Below, in pieces: positions 33,801-57,944 of a stretch of 64,000 bases of DNA; the first letter of the stretch is position 1, and the number at the start of each line of letters is the position of its first letter. A program made the translations under genes and the position numbers. The notes beneath the pieces are model-generated. The model saw only the letters and a list, made by a program, of their open reading frames with translations. It ran no database searches and was not told the origin of the DNA. Source of the DNA: Arctopsyche grandis (lineage: Eukaryota > Arthropoda > Insecta > Trichoptera > Hydropsychidae); contig NC_135361.1 of assembly GCF_051622035.1 (NCBI RefSeq), positions 26,901,205 to 26,965,204 on the forward strand, read 5' to 3'.

Positions 33801-36429
33801 ACGTTTTCGTCATAAACGAAAACGTGATACAAATATATATCAGCGGACTGAAAAATATATTCGCGCAGTCGTGAATCATATATGAATCAGCAGCCAGTAA
33901 CCGTTGTGATACAAATATGAGTCAGCGACAACCATAGTATTAAATCTTGAAGTTGAAATTTTGCGTTGAAGCGTAGTACATAAGTTCGACTGTAAATATG
34001 TATATGAACATACATATGTACATAACAGGCGCTGCCTAAGTCAAAATTTAATTTTATATATATAAAACAAAGACCCTTGTGTGTGTAATAAAATTCGTCT
34101 CTGATTGGCTGTCGTTAAATATTAATTTTTATCGATTCAAATAAATTGAATAAAAAAAGCAAATTAATGTTAAAATTAGCCATGTTTAACCCTTTGAGTG
34201 CTGATGGCTTTTCTGTTGAAAGCCCGCCACGCTGAAAATTTCGCCAACATTTCCAACTAGATTAGATATTTAGAAATCCAATAGAAAGCAGGTATAAAAT
34301 TGTAGTTAATCCAAACAAACCCTAGATAACTACTGCCGAGGATTTCAAGTTTTGTAAAGGTGTGTTTAGACTCTGATATATCTTGCAACAATATGAAGTA
34401 AACAAAAGAAGTCTATTAATGGATGTATTTTTTCAAAACTAGTTCCATCTTCTTCATTGTTTTTGAAATGTAATGCTCACAATCTAAATACTAAGCCACA
34501 ATCTGAAATACTCAGCAGTTAGAGGTTTCCATCGGGAAATTCCGCTATGGTTATAATTCAGAAATTCCGGTGTGAATATCCGGTCTTTATAAACATTGAC
34601 ACGGATTACACGATCCATGTTCAATGCATTTTTTTTTCAATGCTACCTGGAAAGGCTTAGCGGGTATTATTCTTGTTTATTTTTTACATACTCAAAAATA
34701 TAACGACTATCGGCGTATTTCAGGCTCATGTACTTGTTGGCAAAACGCCGATCGGCGTTGGTTAGCATTCAAAGGGTTAAGTGGTATATATTTCAAATAT
34801 CGAGCGAAGCCTAGTTATTAATCAATGCAATTTAGTATAAACAACAAGTAATTTTGACTCAGGCAACGTTTTAACATACTTAGAATATGTTACAATAGAT
34901 TTTATTTATAAATATACTTTTATAGTCGATCCGATGTAGCGTGAGACTTACGAGCATACTGTCGCATTCGTGCAATGTGTTGTAACATTGTAAGGACGTA
35001 AAATAAATTCTTAATTTTTTTAAATTATTTCTTATTTAACTATGTAATATTATTAAAATATAATTCAACGCAAGGTCTTTAATAATATTACTGTAAGTTT
35101 TGCTGTCCATTACATGACGTTGATAATAACTTTTATCGTCTAAAAAATATAAATTTCCATTATTAATATAAAATATATACGCATTTCATAAATGAATTAA
35201 TAGTATCAACAACTTACGTATTTTATATTAAAATTTTATTTATGTAAATATTTCAAAATACGAAACACAAACTCAAAACCACTGAACCGATTACGATGAA
35301 ACTTTCAAGATTTCTTGTATGCATGTTTGGGAAGATTATTGTGAAAAAAAAAGGGAAATTTCAAATGTTTTCGCGTCGCGACCAACGTCTTCGCTGCCTG
35401 CGTTTTTCCGACAAATGGGAACGGGAACGAGAACGGAAACGGGAACGGGAATTGCATGCGTTATTGTGGCGTTGCAACGCATGCCGGGTTCAGCTGGTTT
35501 TAAATAAAAGACTTGGAACTTTTCTAAATGTAAATTTATTTTTAAATAGTGCAATACTTCCCGCTGTCATGGATTGTTAAAATTATTCCCTCACACTTTA
35601 TAGAACTTTCCTTTCATGATCCATTTAAAATTAAGTACTATCACGTGAAGAATTATTTAAAATATCTATCTACATTATATTATAATATGTACGCAGCAAC
35701 AATTCAAATCGGCGACGAGTCGTCTAATAAAACGTGTTACACACTAGAAGACTCGTTCGATTCGAATCGCATTAACATCTAAAACGATAACATTACATAC
35801 AATTTTGTAAATGACGCGAACAATAACACTTATAACGATAATAATTCGCATTGTATAATTATCAATTAAATAAATTACGGGCGAACACTTACTCACATAC
35901 ACGTGTTGTTTAAGCTTTTCTGTTCTTTCAGATGTCCATTCAATACACGGTCTGGGACAAGCTGAAGGATTTGGACACGTGTAGCATGTTTCAGATATCT
36001 AATTTAGCACAATTCCTCACGCATCTATTCGTCGAGAAGGGTCTGCCCCTGTCTATTCTAAAGGTACGTTTACACGTTGACTTCGAAAAGTCACCGTTGA
36101 AATTTAATGCATTATGAATAAATCATGTGTTTCAGGTGGTGCAATTCGCTGAACTGTCCAAGCCGACTTTGAGACTCATGCGACAGATTCTGTTGGGTGT
36201 GATGCTGCACAAAGAGCCGCAAACCATCTTGGAAGTATTCCAGCGGATAGCCGTGTCGCCCAAGTTGCATCTGTTCCGAGAGAGTCTGCGACTTTTCATT
36301 AGCCACTTCCTGCTGAAGAATTCCAACAAAAAGGAAAACGTACTGAGCGAAGAACAGATAGTCTTGTTGAAAGAAAGAGCTTCGGCCGTCGACCGAATAC
36401 TACAGTCTGATTCAAAATTGAAATTCTAA
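27846..36429 (+). CDS. NOM1: NOM1, nucleolar protein with MIF4G and MA3 domains
   Basis: Nucleolar scaffold (yeast Sgd1p relative) needed for 18S rRNA maturation; in vertebrates it also recruits PP1. Fifteen exons (plus): 27846-28100, 28181-28403, 28495-28986, 29066-29158, 29475-29948, 30214-30557, 30637-30745, 32160-32372, 32447-32568, 32663-32856, 32921-33096, 33172-33356, 33421-33585, 35932-36063, 36136-36429. They total 3471 nt, 1156 aa, phase-consistent throughout. The N-terminal 85 residues are Lys/Arg-rich (nucleolar targeting). Residues about 160-650 alternate acidic and Lys-rich runs and carry an imperfect NDSSDASMNDSSE repeat in exon 5. MIF4G spans about 670-870, with RWWIVGSAW near 905. 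MA3 lies at about 935-1060, and the C-terminus resembles human NOM1 (LFISHFLLKN). The protein is about 300 aa longer than human NOM1 because of the acidic middle. Start ATGGGAAAAGTT follows a plausible acceptor (tttaag), so a 5'UTR intron is likely. Introns 7 and 13 hold LTR, Helitron and MITE insertions. Confidence 0.95.
30817..31233 (+). mobile_element. LTR-like element in NOM1 intron 7
   Basis: Ends CTCGTTGATATT and AATATCAACGAG are inverted. Inside are two AGGCCGAGTA repeats and AATAAATGCTGTGAAACGAC near 31152, as in LTR U3/R regions. TGGTTTCGGAA after the end could be a primer-binding site. No internal region follows; a Helitron begins 40 bp later. The sequence just upstream (ACTAGTGTTGTGC) looks like a reversed Helitron end. 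Confidence 0.55.
31272..31750 (+). mobile_element. Non-autonomous Helitron in NOM1 intron 7
   Basis: 5' region ATATCGCTATTCTGTGTGTC, 3' hairpin CGATGATATTTCATCG then CACTAG|T. About 480 bp. Same family as 7025-7986 and 56150-57169. 31751-32150 holds a short GT run and no gene. Confidence 0.75.
33643..33937. mobile_element. Palindromic MITE in NOM1 intron 13
   Basis: About 295 bp. Left arm GACTCATATTTGTATCA and right arm TGATACAAATATGAGTC are inverted, as are inner blocks around CGTTTTCGTCATAAACGAAAACG. Can fold into one long hairpin. Non-coding. Confidence 0.7.
33950..34940. repeat. Composite repeat in NOM1 intron 13, shared with 39013-39940
   Basis: Outer blocks GGCGCTGCCTAAGTCAAAAT and ATTTTGACTCAGGCAACGTT are inverted. 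The segment after the inner MITE (ATATCGAGCGAAGCCTAGTT onward, about 130 bp) is duplicated at 39798-39935. Contains the TTAA MITE 34190-34776. Confidence 0.55.
34190..34776. mobile_element. piggyBac-type MITE with intact TTAA sites
   Basis: CCCTTTGAGTGCTGATG... to ...GCATTCAAAGGG, flanked by TTAA 34186-34189 and 34777-34780. 587 bp, non-coding, reverse orientation to 17513-18080. Confidence 0.8.
35270..35505 (+). mobile_element. Helitron-like relic in NOM1 intron 13
   Basis: Block AACCACTGAACCGATTACGA, then GGGAACG-type repeats, then the stem GCATGCGTT...AACGCATGC and CAGCTGGT, resembling a second Helitron family's 3' end. 35510-35930 shows nothing further. The 94-codon frame here is low-complexity. 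Confidence 0.45.
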
Positions 36430-36492
36430 CACTATTTTTTGAGACTGCTTCTATGTACGTTTGCGAATGTGTTTTGTAAAAGAATTTTCCTG

Positions 36493-36498
36493 AATAAA
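36493..36498 (+). terminator. Poly(A) signal of NOM1
   Basis: AATAAA, 64 nt after the NOM1 stop codon, correct strand. Confidence 0.7.
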
Positions 36499-36707
36499 TC
36501 AATGGATATAATATTGGTAACGCATTATTTATTCACAATCTTTATAAGATGTGGTTTATTTTAATTTATATTATATTTAATAATATAATTTATATATATA
36601 TACAAGCGTATCTTTATAGTGCACTATCAAAGCTTAACATTTATTCTATGTGTACATTTTATATATGTATATCAAAAGTTAACAATTTGCGTCTACATTT
36701 TTGGGCG

Positions 36708-36950
36708 AAATCACACGGGGAAGAACAGCACGTCATGTGCATGGCTCCCCGCTGTGGGGGTTCTCCTACATTTCTTCAAATATGGGATACACCGTTATCA
36801 ATCACTGTCAATCAAGGATCAAATTTTACCGAAAACACTTCAGGGGGTGATTTTGGGACGGTGTGTGCAAGGCATTTCTTTCGCATGTTTAAAATTATCT
36901 AAAAAACAACCATGTGCTGCGTTCCTTCCTGTGTGATTTCGCCTTTATAG
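36708..36950. mobile_element. Family C MITE, complete, after NOM1
   Basis: Inverted ends GGGCGAAATCACACGGGGAA / TTCCTGTGTGATTTCGCC. Contains TTCTTCAAATATGGGATACA as in the other family C copies. 243 bp. Confidence 0.75.
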
Positions 36951-36954
36951 TTAA

Positions 36955-37655
36955 CATGTGGATCGTTTTCAACGTTTAAGAATCATCGTTGAGCTCATTT
37001 CGTTGTTTGGTGTCTATTGTATGTATGTATATAACTGTGCATACAACTATGACTAATGATACGTATACACGGGCAGTGTGTATTACCAGTTTAAAACATT
37101 TGGCTAATATCTAATCTGAACGGCTAACAGCGAGCTTATGAATGATACAAGTTTTTATGGATACTACGATTTGAAATCCGTGGAAGCTTAACTTAAATAA
37201 TGCAAGGTATCTCATAACTCTCAGAAGGATTATACATATTTTTTTTATTTGGTATTAACATTTTGTACGAAGTCTTCCAAAACCTATAAGATACACCTGT
37301 ATACGCTATGTGCGAATTATCAATACAACGTATTACATATATGTACGATATTAATCTTTTGATTTGCATTATATAATTTCAAATATATTTAAACACATAC
37401 TTAAAATGAGAAATTCTGATAAAAGGTCATCTTTGGTATACTTTTTGGATTTTAATTTTGCTTAATAAGAAAGAGTATGTAAGTACGTATTTGTCATTTG
37501 AAATAAAAGTATTTTTAGTTTGGTTTACATCACTTATTGTGTAGCATATGTACGTTGTAAAGCTAATTCACATACGTTTAACAAAAAGGTACTACTGGAA
37601 TAGAAACGATTGATTCACATTGACTGAAATTTGTTTCTAACAATTATTATTATAG
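36955..37655. other. Spacer between NOM1 and Ly6 paralogue 1: nothing recognised
   Basis: AT-rich, no coding-like or repeated sequence identified. Confidence 0.4.
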
Positions 37656-37660
37656 ATATC

Positions 37661-37903
37661 GGTGGAGCAAAAGTCACTTTCTATTCAAAAGTCACGAAAT
37701 TAATTATTCATTACGAAATATACATACATTTTGCAAAAGTGTGTCATTTTGTAAACAATTACTATGACGAAGCTTCTATGATGAAATTCAGTTTAAATTT
37801 GAACTTATAACATTGAAATAAATGGCAGACTTACATATATAATAATAATGCTCTTTCTGCATCAGACAGTTTAAACAACAGAAAGTGACTTTTGCCTAAC
37901 ATT
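37661..37903. mobile_element. Short-TIR MITE next to the Ly6 paralogue 1 3' end
   Basis: Inverted ends GCAAAAGTCACTTTCT / AGAAAGTGACTTTTGC, about 243 bp, ending 26 nt past the Ly6 stop codon, so it may supply its 3'UTR. Non-coding. Confidence 0.6.
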
Positions 37904-37929
37904 AAACTGGTTGTTGAACACTTGGTTGT

Positions 37930-50502
<12,573 letters not shown>

Positions 50503-50643
50503 GGCTGCGATTGTCGATGGCGTCTGGTGTTAAACAGGAGACGGTCGGACGCAGACTACCAGCAAAAGCACTCTAGAGCAGTCGATTACAAACCAGTCCA
50601 ATTTTTATGCTATATTAAAACTCATAGCGCGCCAAACTGTGCC

Positions 50644-50677
50644 GAATAGACCGAATAGACTGAATAGACCGAATAGG
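50644..50677. repeat. 9-bp GAATAGACC minisatellite upstream of Ly6 paralogue 1
   Basis: Four units of GAATAGACC/T about 140 bp upstream of the Ly6 paralogue 1 ATG. Confidence 0.7.
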
Positions 50678-51517
50678 CACTCTCCCGACGTCGACTGAAG
50701 TAGTCTCGTGTGAGAACGAGGAGGTGGAGGAGGAAGCAGGTAGAGAAGGAGGGTTGAACGATTCTCCCAGGTAACCGAGTGTTGTGGCAACCGAACGATT
50801 CCACCACCACCATCAACCCCCCTCTGACCTTTTTCCTTATCGTCAGTATGCAGAGTGGCTGAATTTTCAGCTTACTCGATAGCAGCGGGTTCCTATAGAT
50901 TCGGCGATTCTCAAAAAGTGGTCCGTCATAGGTCTGCTGCGAGTCTGGGTCATAAAATCCACGACAAGAAAGGTCAAGGTCCCATATGACAGAAGTGTTG
51001 GTACTTCAGGCACGGAACTCTTCAATTTTATTTTTATTTTAATTGGATCAATAAATATTATGTTTGAGTTAAGTAGCTCCTATTATTCATGCAATGATTT
51101 TTATATTAAAGCAAAACCTCGATTATCCGGACTAATTGGGGATGAAGATAATAAAAAATTTGATTAAAAAAAAAAAAATTACAACTGACAGGGGAAGAAG
51201 TGTACATTCAGTGTGAACAATTTTTATTTGTCTACATATAAATAATAACATGAAGGTCAATATTAAAATATTATTTTTTAAGAAAATTCAATTATGGATT
51301 TTTGTTTAAAGTTCTTTTTTCTTTTTTTCATTTCATTTTCATACAATAATGGACCAGATATTGTCTGTCCAGACGATCGTCTTTGAATGAATTATGTATA
51401 GGTACATAAAAATACATTTCCCGATTTTTTCATAACATTACCCTCTGAGTTTCCATCCTCTGACATTTAAGAGTCAGTAAACTTCATAATTAGAGGTAGG
51501 ATTAGTCATAGTGTTAT

Positions 51518-51622
51518 CCATTGTTCCATTGTTGTAAATCCTTTGTAAAAAAGGTTCGGCAAACCTTTAACAATGCATTTAAAACCTTTGAACAATACGC
51601 GGCACCTTCTGGGTCCGGTGAC
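51518..51622. repeat. Family D repeat, inverted copy at 63898-64000
   Basis: AAAAAAGGTTCGGCAAACCT through TTCTGGGTCCGGTGAC matches the reverse complement of 63898-64000. Contains the inner inverted pair AAGGTT / AACCTT. Other parts of 50700-52430 show nothing recognisable. Confidence 0.6.
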
Positions 51623-52440
51623 TATTCATAATATTTTCACTTTTTTATATCCGAGATCTTTGATGTTCCAACACTATATTTATTTACAAGAAACGTCTTA
51701 AGACAACGCTTTTTAAAGTATTGATTATATTTAATTTGTGTTTTAATGATAATACAACACGTTTTATTTTCCATATTGGTAATATTAAAAATAAATATTT
51801 AAATCGAGACCAAATTTTCAAGGAACAAAAGTCCTTTGAGTATTGATTTTGAAGGCAACTGACTCATTTCTCTGTCTTATTTTCAAAATTTGATGTTATG
51901 CATTTCAAAGCAGCAAAATCGTAAAATTTGCGTTAACTTTTAACAAACCGGATAATCGAGGTATATAGTTAATACGAGTACATATAATATAATTTTATAC
52001 CACATATGTGGAATAAAATTATGATGAAAGGTTGTTGCCTTTGCTTGGTTTTAAACCATATATGTTACTGAGAGATTTCTGTTGCCGTGAGTAGTCGCGT
52101 ACATATGTGTTTCTTATGTAACACATCATTTCAGTATGAACGATGAACATTTGAGAAACGCTGTTTTAGATCGATTCGTCTAGATTATGATCGCCTGAAA
52201 GGCCGTCGCAAATGTGGGTGAACTTTTAATCATATTTCACATTATAATATCTAAATAACTGTTGCGTCATCCGATAATAACGTAGTAATTAAGATCTTCA
52301 TATAATAATTTAGTATTTCTGGATGAAGAAGCTTTATGAATAATAAAAGCTTTAAGCCCCTATTATTTTGTCATACAAACATACATACAAACATACATAT
52401 GTATGTTTGTAAATACAGATATTGTTAAATCGTAATGAAA

Positions 52441-52660
<220 letters not shown>

Positions 52661-54314
52661 GGGAGACATCGCCACTTTGTTCCAGATGTCTCGTTATTTT
52701 GCAAACAGCCGTATTACTTACACCCTCTATTGTCACGATTTTATGTTTATAAAACATTCTAGTTTTATTAATGCTATAAATACTTGCATTTCTTTCTTTA
52801 AAAAGAATTGCTTTCCGACTAATCTATTTAAGACTCACGAGCAATTTAAAACATAAATGAAAGTAATTTTTTTACAAATTAATCACCAACTTACCCTAAA
52901 AATATAATAAAGCTGTAGCAAAAGAAAAAATCACGGTGTTGTTAGCGAAATAATAAAAAATCTTCTCAGAAACGCTCGTATATGCTTTACGTAATTCAGG
53001 AGCAAACTCATTTCTATCATTTCACTTTTATTTTTGAAGACATTTTGAAGGTTAATGTTGTATTATTTTTTGTTGGTGAATAGAGTAGCAAATAAGGATG
53101 AGCTTACAAAAAAAACTAGCCCAAAATATCTTATTGTGAATTATTTATAACCGTTACAAATGGGCGCGAACGCGATTCAATCGGGGTGGCGTAATATTAT
53201 GGTCAGGGACTGTAGTCATATTATACATAATAATATGTAAATTAAACTTAATTAAACATCTTCATTCAGCTGTCTCTTTGACACTTGTCCTAGCTGTCCA
53301 GTTTTAAAAAACAACACCGGAGCACTGCTGTCTATTTGCCGACTCCATGCTTTGAGCAGACAAATTCTTGCCGAATACATGCATTCGCCAAAAAATTTGC
53401 CAAATCCGTAAACTGGGCAACATGCTTGCATTTTTCACGTATTCGGCAATTCTCTTGCCGAATGCGTGTAATAGACAATTTCACGGATTCGGTGTAACAT
53501 ATACATATGTACATGAGGTATAATAGCTTAATATTATACTATCATAAATTATGGTTCGATGGACAATTTCAGTCATTTGTCATGTGCGCTTCATGAATAG
53601 ACATTGTCAATGAAATATAACGGTCAATGGTTTTCTGGGGCGGTGCTGAAAATGTAATTACGCGTGTGAACCATTTACTGAAAAAAAAAAAACATCGGTG
53701 TGAACGATCCTTTATCAACCCTTTCATTTTCGATTAATGCGTATTTCATGTACATAATGGGTGCTATATTTTGAAATGTTTTAATTAAAGCATCGAAAAA
53801 ATTGAATAGAGTTGACGTTTCGAAAACAACTGAACAATATAATTTAAAATTCAAATGATCGTTAGCGTAAACACTCCTTTGTGTTTTCGCATTTCGTTTC
53901 ATCGAACGTGTACCGTGTTATGCTTATGTCACCATCGTATACTGTTTATGCATATCAAATGAATTGCGGCAGAAAATCAGCGGCTGTCAATTCATGGAGA
54001 TGTGTATTATCTGGCCGTCTGCTTTATTTTCGAATTGTATAATAGCTTGTTTGTACGAAATGGAACACGTATATAATGGTATACTATTGTATGAACTGCA
54101 CTACGCAGTACGGATGTGTTTTTGAAAGCTATATTCTAAATGGGGACTCAATTTCACTCAAATTTCAGGACGTTGTTAAAGTTCTATTATGTTTAATTTG
54201 ATTTGCAGAGATATAATATATGTAAATTCTAGATTACAGTTGAAGAGTTTGATAAGAATATCTTTTAATTATTCTATAGATCGACTATTTAATGAAGAGT
54301 TTTAGATTAAAAAG

Positions 54315-54720
54315 TAAGTTAGCCAGCAGCATGGCTCGGTGGTTGGGCTTTTGCCTAGCGCCGAGAGGCGCCGTGAGTTGACCTAGATTGAAAAGAATTA
54401 ATTCTGAGTATATCTGTAGTGCTGCTGGTCAGATTTGGATATTTGTGGCTCCAGGTCGATCGTTTCCTATCAGAGTTTGCCAATTTTTCTGATTTCATTG
54501 TTGAAACGGTTCCTCGATTAAATTGGCTAAAAACTTTCCTACCGACTATGTCACCACTATTTGAGTATGATTAATGTACAATAAAATTTATGTCTCGTTA
54601 ATTCCGAGTTTTCAGTGTTTCGAAATTCAGCGACTTATGTAATAAAAATGCTGCATTGTTTATAATTGGCAAGGAAGTCGCATTGGGGTTTACCTGATAG
54701 GCCTTCCTGGTATATACATA
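54315..54720 (+). mobile_element. tRNA-derived SINE (plus)
   Basis: A-box-like TGGCTCGGTGGTTGGG near 54331, degenerate B box, core TGAAACGGTTCC, 3' end GATAGGCCTTCCTGG. The clearest full-length plus copy. Confidence 0.75.
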
Positions 54721-54889
54721 TGTATATAATAAAATAAAATGAAAAAGTGCACATTATCAAATATATTTCAGTGTTAAATTAGAACTTATAATAAAAACTC
54801 TCAAAATACGGCACGTCTAGCCTAGGTTGATAACAAGAGTTGAAACGTAGAGCTCAATATTGAAATTTTAACAAATACGGATTGACAAC

Positions 54890-55225
54890 TAGTCACTTAA
54901 TCACAGAATCATACGGTACGGCATGCCTAAGTAAACTCCAACTGTGATAGGCGTGTCTTCATGTCATTGTTAATTCGTACGATATTTTTATTTCAACAAG
55001 TTTCTCCTATATATAATATCTTCAAATATGGGAATCACCGTTATCGATCACTGTCAAACAATGTCAATATAAGGATAAAATAACACCAAATTCACTCCAA
55101 GGGGTCGAGTTTTGGAAAAGATCGCGATGGTGTAGATTAGGCATGTGGGTGTTTTTTTTGCATGCAAAACTATCTTTAAAAAAACAACACATACTGCATA
55201 CCATTCAGTGTGTCTGCACCAATGA
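54890..55225. mobile_element. Family C copy
   Basis: Shares TAGGCGTGTCTTCATGTCAT with 4750 and TTCAAATATGGGAATCACCG with the other family C copies. 55230-56100 shows nothing recognisable. Confidence 0.65.
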
Positions 55226-56149
55226 ACATATTATACCTATATAATAAGAAATTAATATGAGGAGAGGGAGTTAAGTTAATTAATTAAGTTAATTAATGAA
55301 ATAGCATACAAAGTGATGCTATTTCATAATAACTATGTTGTTTATTGGTGAATTAGTGACAGAGTATATTATAAAAACAATGTCAGATAGTTCCAGATGA
55401 ATTCAATTCAGTCCAAAATAATTTGATTGATAAATAAATTCAGTGTCATTGCCCTAGAAATAACCTCGCCCATGATTTAAATTGAAAATATGTGCAAACA
55501 TTTGAGATCCTTTTAATTGAAATATGTATGTATGTACGAGTACATAGTTGGATGCAGAAGAAACGATTCAAAATAAAAATTGAGTTTATTACTTTCAATA
55601 ATCGCTGTTACTTCACCCAAGGTCATAACTTTATAAAACATTGAAGTAATGAAATATATTTACCATTTCTTGATTAGAAGTGTATGCTAAAAGCGTTTAT
55701 GAAAGGCTAACTATTGCGATTTCTGATAAGTACTTATACTTATTTTCATTCACGAAGGCAATATGGAACCTCACATTACTGGTTTCATAATGTACATATC
55801 TTCTTATGAACACAAAATATAACAAAAAAATCATCAATGTCTAATTTAATACCGCGTTTCAGAACAATGTAAACCAGTAAAAGTAAATGTCAAATGCATT
55901 CCTCTGATTTTATTGTATTGATTGTAAATACGTAAAGTAAAGTTATATTGATTGTTTTATTAGTGACTTGAAAGTTACTCAGTGTATTTGATTAAAAGTA
56001 TTTATTGGATGGGACATTAAAATTACTGGATCAATAGTGAACGCATATGTATTTCCATTGTGGATTATGAAATTAAATGTATTTTAGATAAATATCGGTA
56101 GTGACGATTTCAGAAAAGTTGTATGCATTGATATGTATATATGTATAAT

Positions 56150-57169
56150 AAACTTATAAATAATTCATATTCTGTATGTGTGTCTGTGTGTGTATCTGTG
56201 TAAGATAACGCTCGCCGTACTATAATAGTCGTTTCGATTCGACATACAAATATACGGGTGACCGTCACCGCACCGACAGTCAAAAAATCGAAAATGTTCA
56301 TTTACCATGCATACATATGAAAAACGGTTAGTATATACATATATCAGTGGCGTGCGGTAAAACTCTCTCTCCCCCCGTCGTACATTCTCACTTAATTTGC
56401 GCGAGCAGGATACAAGAGGAACAGGTTTTTCCTCCCGTATCCTGCACGCGCACATTAAACAAGGCTGTATGACAAAAAGAGAGATAATTTCACCGCATGC
56501 CACTGATATATTATTATATATACATAGTACCGTTTACCATGCACCTTTTTTTTGATCTTTCGACTTAAGATCTTTCGATTTTCGATCTTTGCCTTCCAAT
56601 ATTTGCTTTTCCGATCTTTTGACTTCGGTGCCGTGAGGTAGACCCCAAATGTACATGTCACAGCTAAACCACTGTGAACAAAACGTACGAATACATATGT
56701 ACAGGTACATATAATAACAAAAGAAAAAACTTCTATATATACTGTTTGCTACCAATTTTACTATAGGAAAATAGGTCTCTGAGCATTTAGTGACACTTAT
56801 TGAAAATTTATTTGGTTAATTCATTTTTCTATTGGTGTTTTATATTGTTTATACGCAGGTAGGTGGGTGTTTTTTTACCATTTTTTTCATATTTTAACTA
56901 ATTTCTTTAGTTATTATTTTGTTTCTTTTCTTTTCTGTTATATTTTTGACAATTGTGGCGCATTAGGAATTCCTGTAATGCTACAATGGCCCAAACTTTA
57001 AATAAATAAATATTAAACAATTAAATTAAATTAATTTTAAAGGTATTTGAAAAAAATTCAACCGCGTGCGGATCGAACACAAGACCAACACATTTCTTTT
57101 AATTTTTTTTAATGAATAACTTAATATGCCTACACCCATGCGATGATATTTCATCGGGCACAAGACTAG
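56150..57169 (+). mobile_element. Non-autonomous Helitron with nested family A and B elements
   Basis: Starts near the TGTGTGTCTGTG block, ends CGATGATATTTCATCG...GACTAG|T. A family A element (56256-56644) interrupts it, itself holding a family B MITE (56345-56505). Shares ends with 7025-7986 and 31272-31750. 57180-57880 shows nothing recognisable. Confidence 0.7.
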
Positions 57170-57885
57170 TTATTATATATCTTTGGTTGTACATATGCTA
57201 AGATTTATTTATTCAAGTCAGAAACTCGTGCTTTTTATTTATCTGTATACATATATACATATGTATTTGCGATCACATTGATTAGTTTGGCCGAAGAAGT
57301 AAAGTAGACTCCATTTGATCTGGGTCGCATTTATTATTGATGTACATACTACGCTAAATTGAGATCTCGCTATTATTGGAGAGGTTGCGACGGCATAGAG
57401 TGTTTCAAAAGACTGTTTTTTTTGTTGTTGAAAAATATAAAAATAACGAAATTTTTTTTAAAATTGTATTTTCAACTTTATATGTAACATATTCATAAGT
57501 CAATCGCTCGATTCACACGAGTCACACGATTTTTTTTACATACATCAATTTTATTTTAATAGAATTTGTACAACTAATGGAATAATTTAAAATATTTGTA
57601 CCACATTTTTGTAATATAAATAAAATCATGTTTATAAGTGAACTATGTAATAACTATGAATTAAATGAAAATAAAAAATCGACACGTATCGCACTTTATA
57701 TCAGAACAATGAATTCGAGCACGAATATTGAATAAAAATGGTGAATATTCTTACTCTTATTCGTTGGTGTAAATTCGTCTGGGGGAATTTGACGAACACA
57801 CTATATACAATTTCTGAAATATAATATGTACTTTTACGCGTTCAACCTGGCCTCGGGTTCCGTTGAATTACGAATGGCGCGTAAT

Positions 57886-57899
57886 TTTATTTATTTATT
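57886..57899 (-). terminator. Overlapping AATAAA poly(A) signals of Ly6 paralogue 2
   Basis: On the minus strand AATAAATAAATAAAA lies about 46-59 nt after the stop codon of the Ly6 paralogue 2 gene. Confidence 0.55.
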
Positions 57900-57944
57900 A
57901 TTCTGTAAAATATATGTACGGTGTGTTTTTATCTGGATGATAGA

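Noticed and set aside
54331-54395. Possible tRNA gene (A and B box-like sequence); similar at 9813 and 60205
   Set aside because: No cloverleaf; these are heads of a dispersed SINE family with shared 3' tails.
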